Shown: piece after piece, positions 25,556-34,224 of the stretch
Numbering within the stretch: position 1 is the first letter of the stretch
Layout of the letters: every line of letters starts with the position of its first letter
Assembly: GCA_965369375.1 (NCBI GenBank)
Contig: CBDUQN010000004.1
Span: 1 to 64,000, forward strand
Source of the DNA: CBDUQN01 sp965369375
GTDB taxonomy: Bacteria > Krumholzibacteriota > Krumholzibacteriia > Krumholzibacteriales > Krumholzibacteriaceae
DNA length: 64,000 nt
Direction of reading: 5' to 3'
The notes under the pieces: generated by a model
What the model saw: only the letters and a program-made list of their open reading frames with translations
Told to the model about the DNA's origin: nothing
The model's database searches: none
Program-made: the position numbers and the translations under genes

Positions 25556-28528
25556 ATGGATATAAATTCGTTATCCGAACAACTTCTCCGCTATCAGTCC
25601 GATGATGAAATCTATCATGACCTGATGCAGTTCAAGGTCAGGGAGATCCTTCTCGTAGCGACCATCTACGATGCCTTTATCCTAGAGCAGGAGGGTAAGC
25701 TGACGGATCTCATCTTCGGCGAGTATCATCAGCTCAATCTCTCTTCGGCCCCCCGTGTGACGAGTGTTTCCTTTGCCGAGGAGGCGCTCGAAATCCTGAA
25801 TAAGAAACAATTCGATATGGTCATCGTGACGATGCGTATAGATAAGATGACACCGTTTGAATTGAGCGGGAAAATCAGGTCCATCGACCGCTTTATTCCC
25901 ATCCTTCTATTATTGAACAGCGATAACGATATTGAGTTGATCAGTGACAAGGGCGATCAGCTGGAACATTTCGAAAAGATATTTGTCTGGAACGGTGATG
26001 CCAAGGTTTTCCTCTCGATGATCAAGTATATCGAGGACAAGATCAACATTGGACTCGATACCAGGATCGGGCTCGTGCGGGTGATCCTGCTCGTTGAGGA
26101 TTCGATCCGTTACTACTCACGCTATCTGCCTATTCTCCATGTTGAGATCATGAAGCAGACACAGCGATTGATAGCTGATGAGCATCTCGATGAAATGAAG
26201 AAGCTGTTGCGAATGAGAACCCGGCCCAAGGTCCTCATGGCGGAGAATTACGAGGAAGCGATTGAGATTTTCGACAAATACAAGGACTACCTGCTCTGCG
26301 TAATTTCGGATGTGCGGTTTTCAATGGATAGAGAGCTCGACGAAGAGGCGGGCGTGAAATTGATCCGGCACATTAAAAGTGAACTCGGAGCTCTCCCTAT
26401 ATTATTGCAATCCTCCGAGCCGGAGAATGCCGGGAAGGCTTCCGAACTCAACGCAAGCTTCTTGAACAAGAATTCCGATAATCTGTCACGTGATGTCACT
26501 GAATTTATTTTCAACCATCTCGGATTCGGTGATTTTGTTTTCCGTGACAGTGCCGGCAAAGAAATAGCGAGCGCCACGTCGATGGCCGAATTCGAGGATC
26601 TGCTCAAGACCATTCCAGATGAGTCTTTGGTCTATCATGCCAACCGTAATCATTTCTCGTGCTGGCTCATGGCACGAGGCGAGATTCAGATAGCCAAATT
26701 AATTCAGCCGATCAAAGTCTCGGATTTTGGTTCCTATGCCGAGCTGCGGGGCCATCTCATCGATGTGTGCAAGGTCGTTCATGAGCAGAAAACGAGAGGC
26801 AAGATCATACTGTTCAGCGAGTCCGTGCTCGATGGGGAAAGGAATGTAATTCAGCTGACGGGAGGCTCGGTGGGGGGTAAGGGCAGAGGCATGGTGTTTC
26901 TCAACATGTTGATCCAGAATCGCAAGCTGTTTTTCGTCAGTCCCGACGTGAACGTTCTGATCCCTCAGACGACGATAATCGGCACAGATGAGTATGATTA
27001 TTTCATCGAAGAAAATGATTTCCAGGACGTATTCATCAAAGAGGATGACTATGAGAAGATTAAAAGACTCGCGCTGAAAGGTCATCTCTCCGGGGAGATG
27101 CGGGAGAAATTGCGCATCTATCTCCAGCATGTGAATTGCCCGCTTTCGGTGCGATCATCGAGCCTGTTCGAGGATTCGATATCCCAGCCGTTTTCCGGCG
27201 TCTATGACACCTATTTCCTGCCCAACAATCATCCCGATATCGAGGTGAGATTGCGCCATCTGGAAGAGGCGATCAGGCTGGTTTATGTCTCCGTATATTC
27301 CGGGAACGCCCGGGCATATTTCGATGCGATAAATTACAAAGTCGGCGAAGAGAAGATGGCTGTGCTTCTCCAGAGGGCGGTCGGGAATCAGTACGGGAAA
27401 CGATTCTACCCGCACTTCTCCGGTGTGGCGCAATCGTATAATTATTATCCGCTTTCTTATTTAGAGCCTGGAGACGGGATTGCAATACTCGGATTCGGTC
27501 TCGGGAAATATGTCGTCGATGGAGAGAAGGCATGGCGCTTTTGCCCGAAGTATCCCAAGATGGATTTCATCTCCCAGGAAGATCTTGTCAAGGAATCCCA
27601 GGTGAGCTTTTTTGCGCTCAATATGGAAGAAGACGGTGTCAATTTGCTCGAGGGGTGTGACACTACGCTCATGAGGCTCGATGTCGGCGACGCGAAAGAT
27701 GACGGGACGCTTCGGTACTGCGTTTCCGTCTGGGATTACCAGGATAACATATTGAAGGTGGGAAATGATTACCAGGGGCCGATGGTTATGAATTTTGCCT
27801 CTATTCTGAAATACAACTATTTCCCCCTCGCCGAAACCCTGGAATCGATCCTCGGAACCATCAAGAGCTCGATGGGAATGCCGGTGGAGATCGAGTTTGC
27901 GGTGGATTTGAATGAGGATAAGAACGGCAAACCGAGCCTGTACATTTTGCAGGCGAGACCCTTGATCGGGAATATCGAGGAATTCAATATCGATCTCGAT
28001 GTTATCGAGAGGGATGATCTGTTCCTCCATGCCGAGAAGGCGATGGGCAACGGCACTATCAACGACCTCTATGATATTATTTATGTCGATCTCGAGAAGT
28101 TTGACCGGGGCAAAACGGTGGAGATGGCACAGGAACTGGAGAAACTGAATATGATCGTGAGGGAGGAAAGAAGGAATTATATACTCATAGGTCCGGGGAG
28201 ATGGGGGAGCAGGGATCGATGGCTGGGGGTGCCGGTAAGGTGGGCCCAAATTTCTTCGGCACGGATCATCGTCGAAGCGGAATTGGAGGATTTCCATATC
28301 GATACTTCCCTCGGTTCTCATTTTTTCCACAATGTCACATCGAATAATATCGGCTATTTCTATATCCCCTATGGTTCCGAAGATAATTTCATCGACTGGG
28401 AATGGCTGAAGAAACAGCCGGTCGCCAATACAACCGAACATTTCATTCATGTTCGATTGGAAAAACCGTTGATGGCGAAAATGGACGGACGGACGAGTGT
28501 ATCCGTGATATATAAACAGCCTGATTGA
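25556..28528 (+). CDS. Double-REC plus PEP-synthase/PPDK nucleotide-binding domain protein
   Basis: 990 aa. Residues about 28-165 resemble a receiver domain whose phospho-acceptor position is Thr (VIVTMRID). About 170-330 form a second receiver with ILLVEDS and a candidate acceptor Asp in VISDVRF, split by a helical insert. Residues about 440-810 form a PPDK/PEP-synthase N-terminal ATP-grasp-like domain (GGSVGGKGRGMVFLN, LSVRSSSLFEDS, LQARPLIG). The phospho-His swivel and PEP/pyruvate barrel are missing; instead there is a 180-residue C-terminal domain with GPGRWGSRD and SHFFHNV. Likely a signal-controlled ATP-dependent phosphotransferase of unknown substrate. It follows the dehydrogenase by 28 bp. 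Confidence 0.8.
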   Translation: MDINSLSEQLLRYQSDDEIYHDLMQFKVREILLVATIYDAFILEQEGKLTDLIFGEYHQLNLSSAPRVTSVSFAEEALEILNKKQFDMVIVTMRIDKMTPFELSGKIRSIDRFIPILLLLNSDNDIELISDKGDQLEHFEKIFVWNGDAKVFLSMIKYIEDKINIGLDTRIGLVRVILLVEDSIRYYSRYLPILHVEIMKQTQRLIADEHLDEMKKLLRMRTRPKVLMAENYEEAIEIFDKYKDYLLCVISDVRFSMDRELDEEAGVKLIRHIKSELGALPILLQSSEPENAGKASELNASFLNKNSDNLSRDVTEFIFNHLGFGDFVFRDSAGKEIASATSMAEFEDLLKTIPDESLVYHANRNHFSCWLMARGEIQIAKLIQPIKVSDFGSYAELRGHLIDVCKVVHEQKTRGKIILFSESVLDGERNVIQLTGGSVGGKGRGMVFLNMLIQNRKLFFVSPDVNVLIPQTTIIGTDEYDYFIEENDFQDVFIKEDDYEKIKRLALKGHLSGEMREKLRIYLQHVNCPLSVRSSSLFEDSISQPFSGVYDTYFLPNNHPDIEVRLRHLEEAIRLVYVSVYSGNARAYFDAINYKVGEEKMAVLLQRAVGNQYGKRFYPHFSGVAQSYNYYPLSYLEPGDGIAILGFGLGKYVVDGEKAWRFCPKYPKMDFISQEDLVKESQVSFFALNMEEDGVNLLEGCDTTLMRLDVGDAKDDGTLRYCVSVWDYQDNILKVGNDYQGPMVMNFASILKYNYFPLAETLESILGTIKSSMGMPVEIEFAVDLNEDKNGKPSLYILQARPLIGNIEEFNIDLDVIERDDLFLHAEKAMGNGTINDLYDIIYVDLEKFDRGKTVEMAQELEKLNMIVREERRNYILIGPGRWGSRDRWLGVPVRWAQISSARIIVEAELEDFHIDTSLGSHFFHNVTSNNIGYFYIPYGSEDNFIDWEWLKKQPVANTTEHFIHVRLEKPLMAKMDGRTSVSVIYKQPD

Positions 28529-28642
28529 GAGCATTGAATAAGCCGCCTATTTCAGGTAATTATCATTCTTGATTTCCACCGGCCCCTGCCTTGAAGCATG
28601 GCCAAGTTTCTGATATATTGTAGAATATCGAGGAGGAACCGA

Positions 28643-31015
28643 GTGCGACGAGCAACGTTGTTTTTAATCACTCTATTCGGATTCTGCATTTTCTTCACAT
28701 CAGTATCCGCTCAAGACATCCCGTTCAATGAGCAGGCAATCGAAGACGGCGAGGATCATCGCCACTGCGGGGGTGTTTTCCAGCGTGATGACGAAATCCA
28801 TGCCGCTGCGTTTCTGCCCTCGGATGATGACTGGATCGAGGATATGGGGGTTATCGTCCTTCGCATGGGCGCTGCCGTACGGTCCGAGGATTTCGAATAT
28901 GTGCGGGACTTGCTCGCGATTCTTCTCCCGGCGATGGTCGACGTTCTCGGCTGGCCCGCTACACTGGACACCCTGACGGTAGAGATACGCACCGATATCA
29001 CACTCGAGTACTACCGGTGCAGCACGAATGCGATCGCCATGGGTCCGATCATTCGCAACCCTGATACGGGCACCGACCGGGGTTGGGACAGCCTTTTCAT
29101 GCACGAGCTCGTTCATGCATTCCAGGACGATCTGCTCTGCAGGGGGAGTTTTCCCTCATGGCTGACCGAGGGGATGGCCGATGCGGGAAGATATTTCGTC
29201 GCCGAGCGTGCGAGCGGGGCTTCGGGACGCGACCTCCGCCGCCGCCGCTTCGACAAGCGCATGGCTGTGTACGATCTCTACAATAATGCCGGCGCGCAGG
29301 TTCTCGGGGGAAAGTATACCCTCGCATACCGGCTCGATCTCGACTTCTTCTATCAGAATGGCGCGGGTGCCGTGCTCGTTCCCGCGATAGCGCAGATCGT
29401 CGCTGGATTCGATTCACCGCATCCCATGGCGAGGCTGACGGCGGAATTTCGGGCTGAAATGAATGCGGATCCTCCACACAGCATTTACGAAGCGATGGAC
29501 CGCGCGTGGCGGGCGCCGGTCGACGGGGTATCGCCGCCGAGCCGTTGGGTGCGAAGCCGCGGCATCACCTGCCCCTCCGTGCGGGATGGCGAATTCGTAG
29601 CAGTAATTCCTTCCTATTCATACAACAATGTCAATCCGTCGAGATTGCGCATTCTCCGGTTCATGCGGGAGGGCATTCATTATGAGTACAGGTCACCGCT
29701 GGGGGATCTTACCTTTATAGGCACGAGCACGAGCGTGAAAATGAATATTGATACGTACTTCCGGCCAGATGTTCCCGATCTGCCCGAGGGCGCATACATG
29801 GTTCTCCTCGAGGGATCGGCGGAGGATGGGGAAGTGTTGGCCGCGAGAACCTGGATTCTGAATATCAATCCGGCCTTCACCGAAGAGCCGCTCTGGGAAG
29901 GTGTGGCGGTCGTGCTCACCGACCGTGACGGCCGTCCCGTCGACATCCCGCATGAAAGCTTGTCGGTCAACGGACGGATCACGGCTCGGGTGCCCGGCGG
30001 CGTGATCGCCCTGCCGCACGGAGGCGATCACGGGACCCTGACCTTCAAACTGAACGGCAGGGTTATCGGCACGGTTACCGCGACCGGAGAGCTGCCGCGG
30101 ATGGTCGTAATCCCCATAGCGGATCATGCCCCCCGGCCGGTTGTCAAGTGGACGCCGTATCATCCCGCGGGTGGCGACAGGATGGTGGTGCAGTTGAGAT
30201 TCGACCGTTCATCGCTTGCCTGGGAGGGTGACGAAGAGGTCGAGGTGGTGCTCTACGATATGAACCACACGGCCCTTGACCGTTCGGTGATGACGTTTCC
30301 TCTTTGTGCGACGTATAAATATTACTCGGCCGAGCTGACCGTCCCATCAGGCCTCGCGCACGGAATTCTGGAATTCGTCAAAGGCAGCTCGGTTCACACC
30401 GGGTGTTACCATGGGTATTGCTCCTGGCACTGGGGGTACGAGTTCGAGGTCCGGGCGCAGCATGCCGCCGATCAAATCGGCTCGGATTTCGACGGGACCC
30501 ATTTGATAGTGACATTCGAGGAAGGGATAGACGAGGGGATGCTGAGGTTGGGCAAGGCAACGAATCCTGACGGTCCGTGGTTGCATCTATCACATATAGA
30601 GCCGACGCGGAATGGAAACAAGGTTCGTTGGGATATCGCCGCTGAAATAGGGGATGGAGCATTTTTCCATGTCATGCGTGTCAGCGGTACCGAAAATAGA
30701 GTTCTCCTGATGGAGTATATCGCGCCGGCGCCGACGACCGTGCGGCTCGTCGCCGGCTCGCCCTTTCCAAATCCCTCGAGCGCCGCCGTGCGCTGGCCGT
30801 TCGAGGTTACAGCCCCAGCGAGTGCGTCATTCGAGGTCTATGATGTCACGGGCAGACGCATTCATTCGAGCCGGGACATGGCGCTCCACCCCGGTATAGA
30901 AATTTTTCAGTGGGATGGACGGTATCTGGGCGATCCGGCGGCCCCCGGCATCTATTTCCTGCGTGTCATGGGACAGGGGTACAATTTCACACGCAAGGTC
31001 GTGCTCGTGCGGTGA
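28643..31015 (+). CDS. Secreted gluzincin metallopeptidase with T9SS-type C-terminal sorting domain
   Basis: 790 aa. I start at GTG 28643, directly behind AGGAGGAA; the ATG at 28598 would put a basic tail before the signal peptide. Signal peptide ends at SVSA-Q. Zinc site HELVH at residues 154-158 with downstream Glu176 in WLTEGMAD, as in peptidase-MA/gluzincins. Several Ig-like segments follow. The last 85 residues (NPSSAAVRWPFE...FEVYDVTGRRI...GIYFLRV...KVVLVR) are the FlgD-like/Por secretion sorting fold, which implies export through a type IX system. Followed by the GbsR-like regulator. Substrate unknown. Confidence 0.88.
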   Translation: MRRATLFLITLFGFCIFFTSVSAQDIPFNEQAIEDGEDHRHCGGVFQRDDEIHAAAFLPSDDDWIEDMGVIVLRMGAAVRSEDFEYVRDLLAILLPAMVDVLGWPATLDTLTVEIRTDITLEYYRCSTNAIAMGPIIRNPDTGTDRGWDSLFMHELVHAFQDDLLCRGSFPSWLTEGMADAGRYFVAERASGASGRDLRRRRFDKRMAVYDLYNNAGAQVLGGKYTLAYRLDLDFFYQNGAGAVLVPAIAQIVAGFDSPHPMARLTAEFRAEMNADPPHSIYEAMDRAWRAPVDGVSPPSRWVRSRGITCPSVRDGEFVAVIPSYSYNNVNPSRLRILRFMREGIHYEYRSPLGDLTFIGTSTSVKMNIDTYFRPDVPDLPEGAYMVLLEGSAEDGEVLAARTWILNINPAFTEEPLWEGVAVVLTDRDGRPVDIPHESLSVNGRITARVPGGVIALPHGGDHGTLTFKLNGRVIGTVTATGELPRMVVIPIADHAPRPVVKWTPYHPAGGDRMVVQLRFDRSSLAWEGDEEVEVVLYDMNHTALDRSVMTFPLCATYKYYSAELTVPSGLAHGILEFVKGSSVHTGCYHGYCSWHWGYEFEVRAQHAADQIGSDFDGTHLIVTFEEGIDEGMLRLGKATNPDGPWLHLSHIEPTRNGNKVRWDIAAEIGDGAFFHVMRVSGTENRVLLMEYIAPAPTTVRLVAGSPFPNPSSAAVRWPFEVTAPASASFEVYDVTGRRIHSSRDMALHPGIEIFQWDGRYLGDPAAPGIYFLRVMGQGYNFTRKVVLVR

Positions 31016-31053
31016 CCCACGAAAAATACCGGAATCCAGCTGGATCTATGCTG

Positions 31054-31087
31054 TCGAGAGCGGGATGTTTTCGAGAGTGGGATGTTG
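31054..31087 (+). repeat. Two tandem 17-bp repeats after the metallopeptidase gene
   Basis: TCGAGAGCGGGATGTTT (31054-31070) is followed immediately by TCGAGAGTGGGATGTTG (31071-31087), two mismatches in 17. The 178-bp gap holds nothing else I can identify apart from the upstream region of the regulator. Confidence 0.5.
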
Positions 31088-31193
31088 CCGCGATCTGACC
31101 TGATCTTCAAGCCAAACAATCCAGGTTTAAAGTTTTCATTCGGGAATTTGTCATTCTAGTGAGATCGAGATTTCTATTGAAGAATCTTGCGAT

Positions 31194-31739
31194 TTGAATT
31201 ATATTTTAGAATGTTCTGAAAGGATTGAAACATTGTTGTTAGAGAAATACAGCGAATTTATCGAAAAGTGGGGTTCGATGGGTGTGCTATGGGGCATCAA
31301 CCGGTCCATGGCGCGCATACATGCGTATATCATACTGTCCGAAGAACCGGTCGACCTCGATACGGTGGCCGGCGAGCTGAATATCAGCCGCGGTAACGCG
31401 AGCATGTCGCTCAAGGAGCTGAGAAGCTGGGGCGTGATCGAGAGGGTGCATCTGTCCGGGGACCGGCGCGATTTCTATGTAGCAGAGCCGGATACGTGGA
31501 ATATGCTGTTCAACATAGCGATTGAGCGGAAGAAGAGGGAGCTTGATCCCGCCTTGGATGCCCTGCGGCATTTGCTGGCGGAAGGGGATGTCGAGAAGAG
31601 CAAGGATGTTCACAAACGGCTGACGGAGCTCGAGAAAACGATGGCCACATTGGATCGCATCATGGAAAAGTTCCTGGGCAATGAACGTGCAAGCAAGGTG
31701 ATGCTGGAGCTTCTCAGCGGCTCCGGTCCGAAGGATTAA
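31194..31739 (+). CDS. GbsR/MarR-family transcriptional regulator
   Basis: 181 aa. Winged-helix DNA-binding domain at about residues 25-95 (GVLWGINRSMARIHAYIILSE, LDTVAGELNISRGNASMSLKELRSWGVIERV) with a C-terminal helical dimerisation part rich in charged heptads. GbsR-like proteins act as repressors of osmolyte, membrane-lipid or carotenoid genes. The start is uncertain: TTG at 31194 gives the longest form, while TTG at 31233 has a better AAAGG site. Two palindromes sharing a CTGAA half-site lie immediately downstream, before the polyprenyl synthase, which is the likely regulated gene. Confidence 0.82.
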   Translation: MNYILECSERIETLLLEKYSEFIEKWGSMGVLWGINRSMARIHAYIILSEEPVDLDTVAGELNISRGNASMSLKELRSWGVIERVHLSGDRRDFYVAEPDTWNMLFNIAIERKKRELDPALDALRHLLAEGDVEKSKDVHKRLTELEKTMATLDRIMEKFLGNERASKVMLELLSGSGPKD

Positions 31740-31760
31740 ATGATAATAAGAATTTTTCTT

Positions 31761-31796
31761 CTGAATAGAGTTCAGATGTTTCAGTATATACTGAAA
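31761..31796. promoter_or_regulatory. Paired palindromic operator between regulator and prenyl synthase
   Basis: 31779-31796 is an 18-bp perfect palindrome, TTTCAGTATATACTGAAA. Just upstream, 31761-31775 reads CTGAA-TAGAG-TTCAG, an inverted repeat with the same half-site. The perfect palindrome contains TATACT (31787-31792), a good -10 hexamer, so a bound repressor would block the promoter of the gene at 31813. The most likely binder is the GbsR-like protein encoded immediately upstream. Confidence 0.65.
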
Positions 31797-31812
31797 TAAA
31801 AGGAGATCCGAT

Positions 31813-32796
31813 ATGCCCGAGCTGCTCGATGAAATCACCGCGCCGATCACGGTCGAGTTACGTGAGACGGAAGAAGAAATAGCAGCGATGGTGAAATCGG
31901 AGATCCCGCTCATCAACGATATCGTTGATCATATCGCCCTGCACAAGGGAAAACGATTGCGCCCGATAGTCCTGTTGCTTTGCAGCGGTTTGTCCGGGGG
32001 AATATCGAAGGAATCGATCAAGGCGGCAGCGGTGATCGAACTCCTCCATACGGCGACATTGGTTCATGACGACGTTGTCGATGTATCCGATCTCAGGCGC
32101 GGCGGCCCATCGGTGAACGCGGTCTGGGGCAACAAGGCCGCCATTCTGATCGGGGATCTCTTCTTCTCGAGGGTTTTGAGCTGGCTCGCCCAATTCAATA
32201 ATTCGGAAGTGACTGAAATCATGTCCCTGACAATCAAACGGGTTTGTGAGGGCGAATTGATTCAATTACGAAACGGATACCGCCATGAAGTTATCGGTGA
32301 AGACGTTTACTTCGATCTCATAATGGGAAAAACCGCCACAATGCTTGCCGCTGCATGCGAGATGGGAGCGATCTCGTCGAGCTCGGGAAACGGCGGTGGC
32401 AGGGAGATTCTGAAGGACTTCGGCGAGCATCTCGGCGTGGCATTTCAGATCAAGGATGACCTGATGGATTTTAACGGTTCCGAGAAGAATCTCGGAAAGC
32501 CTGTTTCAAGGGATTTAAGCGAGAATACGCTGACGCTGCCGATCCTCTATGGATTGAAGCACTCGAATAACGGTGATCGCGAGAAGGTGATAGCCATTTT
32601 GCGGAGAGGTATCGAAGATGGGGATATCGATGTCATTCGCCGGTTTGTCGTGGAATCGGGAGGGATCGCATATGCGGAGGAAACGGCAAAGCAGTATGCC
32701 GGGATGGCTCAGTCCTGTCTGCGCGGATACGGAGATTCGGCGTACAGACGGTCCCTCATGAAGCTGACCGGTTTTATTACCGATCGGAATCATTAG
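31813..32796 (+). CDS. Polyprenyl diphosphate synthase
   Basis: 327 aa, typical for long-chain trans-prenyl synthases (octaprenyl/heptaprenyl, IspB/HepT-like). First aspartate-rich motif HDDVVD near residue 84 with GxKxxRP-type KGKRLRP near residue 47, second motif QIKDDLMDF near residue 214. It condenses IPP with allylic diphosphates, supplying quinone side chains or lipid carriers. AAAGGAG lies about 8 nt before the ATG. The upstream palindromic operator suggests repression by the adjacent GbsR-like protein. Confidence 0.92.
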   Translation: MPELLDEITAPITVELRETEEEIAAMVKSEIPLINDIVDHIALHKGKRLRPIVLLLCSGLSGGISKESIKAAAVIELLHTATLVHDDVVDVSDLRRGGPSVNAVWGNKAAILIGDLFFSRVLSWLAQFNNSEVTEIMSLTIKRVCEGELIQLRNGYRHEVIGEDVYFDLIMGKTATMLAAACEMGAISSSSGNGGGREILKDFGEHLGVAFQIKDDLMDFNGSEKNLGKPVSRDLSENTLTLPILYGLKHSNNGDREKVIAILRRGIEDGDIDVIRRFVVESGGIAYAEETAKQYAGMAQSCLRGYGDSAYRRSLMKLTGFITDRNH

Positions 32797-32891
32797 CTGA
32801 AAGCAGAATTCATTCAGTACCGCTGGTTTCCCTTGCCCCAGGTTTTCCTTCGAATATTGCGTTTTCACGAAGATATATTGAAAACCGCTCT

Positions 32892-34223
32892 CTAGCGTTT
32901 CCCCGCCTCATTGATCGAGGTTGCAAGGTAATCGCGGCGCTTAGAGGCGTTGTAGTGATCGGCGCTCTTCTTTGCTCCGGCGATATTGCCTACATAAAAC
33001 GGCAGCGTGAAGGCGGCGAGCAGGTATCCGCCCGCGTAGTGTTCCTCCCTGATCAGATAGACGACGCTGTAGATGAGAATCCCGTTGAAGAGCAGGTGCC
33101 GCAAACCGTCGAACGCCCTTCCCGCGTACATCTGCCCCGAGCCGGGTATGACGGCGGACATGACCGCGGCGAGTGTTGGATTTCTACTGGAGAGACCGGA
33201 TCCCGCAGCCGACTGCTGCGAGAGAAAAACCGCCTTGCTCTGATACCCCGAGACAGGGTGAATCCGCGCTACATCGTCGAAACGCTCTGACGCGCTTTCC
33301 CATTGTCCATCCGCCATCAGGCACATGCCCGTGAGTAAATGCGTCTGGGCGAGATCCACCGTCAATTGCGGTTTCATCCATGAGTAATGCGATGCGGTGT
33401 CGCTGATACCCGCGCGTTCGTTTCTTTCATCCTGCTGCGAGCCTGGGCCGCCTTCGAAGATGCATCGATCCAGATCGCTTCTGCATTGCGTGTATGCGCC
33501 TGCGTTAAAGCGTGACGAGGCCGTCATGAAGTACGCGACGTTTCGTGCATCGGTCGCGCGTGACCACCAGGCGGCCTGGAGGTACTGTGAAGCGGCATCG
33601 CCCCAGTGTCCGGTATTGAAGTAGCAGGAACCGGTCTTGAAGCGCGACCAGCCCTCGACACCGGGGTCTTGAGCGAGAAAGGCGACACGTTTGTATTCGG
33701 TCCCCGCCCGGTAGCAGTCACCCTCTTTCGCCAACGCGTCGGCAAAGGCGGTGTATTCGATCAGCCGATCCCATAACGATTCATCCGCTCGATCGAGGGG
33801 AAGGGGAAGATCGCCTATATCGGGAAGGAGCCATGGTGGCACGTGGGGCTCGGTGAGGGAACCATAGTCGCCGTCCACGGGATCGTCCAGTCTGCCACTG
33901 GGTCCCCGTTCGTAATACCGGTATGCGCCCGGGTGGCATCGGATCAACCTGTCGGCGGCGAGTGCCGACCCTTGTATGAAACCGTGTTCCTCGATGGCAA
34001 CTGCCGCGAACTGCGAGCAGCTCGGCCTGAAGCCGCAGTGTCCGTAACGCAAATCGGAGATATACTTCTGATAGAAGGAGATGTGATCGAGTCCCGGAGA
34101 AGCTTCATCGGAGGGCTCGTTATCGCCCGCAGCAAAGCATCTGGGGGCTATCGTCAAAGCTGATAAGAGGATCCCCACGGTGGCGAAAAGTGTGAAATGT
34201 GATCGTTTTTTTTGTGTAAGCAT
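32892..34223 (-). CDS. YidD-domain / TPR / membrane fusion protein
   Basis: 443 aa from the ATG at 34223, one base past the stop of the upstream gene; a TTG at 34244 would overlap it. Signal peptide (residues 1-31), then a YidD (membrane-insertion-efficiency factor) domain at about 48-100 with SFYQKYIS, CGFRPSCSQFA, AIEEHG and DRLIRCHPG. Residues about 150-330 look like degenerate TPR helices with several Cys, and 350-440 hold hydrophobic segments including PGSGQMYAGR. Normal YidD is about 80 aa, cytoplasmic/inner-membrane associated and encoded beside rnpA-yidC; here it appears exported and fused. Function inferred only as envelope biogenesis. Confidence 0.78.
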   Translation of the reverse strand: MLTQKKRSHFTLFATVGILLSALTIAPRCFAAGDNEPSDEASPGLDHISFYQKYISDLRYGHCGFRPSCSQFAAVAIEEHGFIQGSALAADRLIRCHPGAYRYYERGPSGRLDDPVDGDYGSLTEPHVPPWLLPDIGDLPLPLDRADESLWDRLIEYTAFADALAKEGDCYRAGTEYKRVAFLAQDPGVEGWSRFKTGSCYFNTGHWGDAASQYLQAAWWSRATDARNVAYFMTASSRFNAGAYTQCRSDLDRCIFEGGPGSQQDERNERAGISDTASHYSWMKPQLTVDLAQTHLLTGMCLMADGQWESASERFDDVARIHPVSGYQSKAVFLSQQSAAGSGLSSRNPTLAAVMSAVIPGSGQMYAGRAFDGLRHLLFNGILIYSVVYLIREEHYAGGYLLAAFTLPFYVGNIAGAKKSADHYNASKRRDYLATSINEAGKR

Positions 34224-34224
34224 A

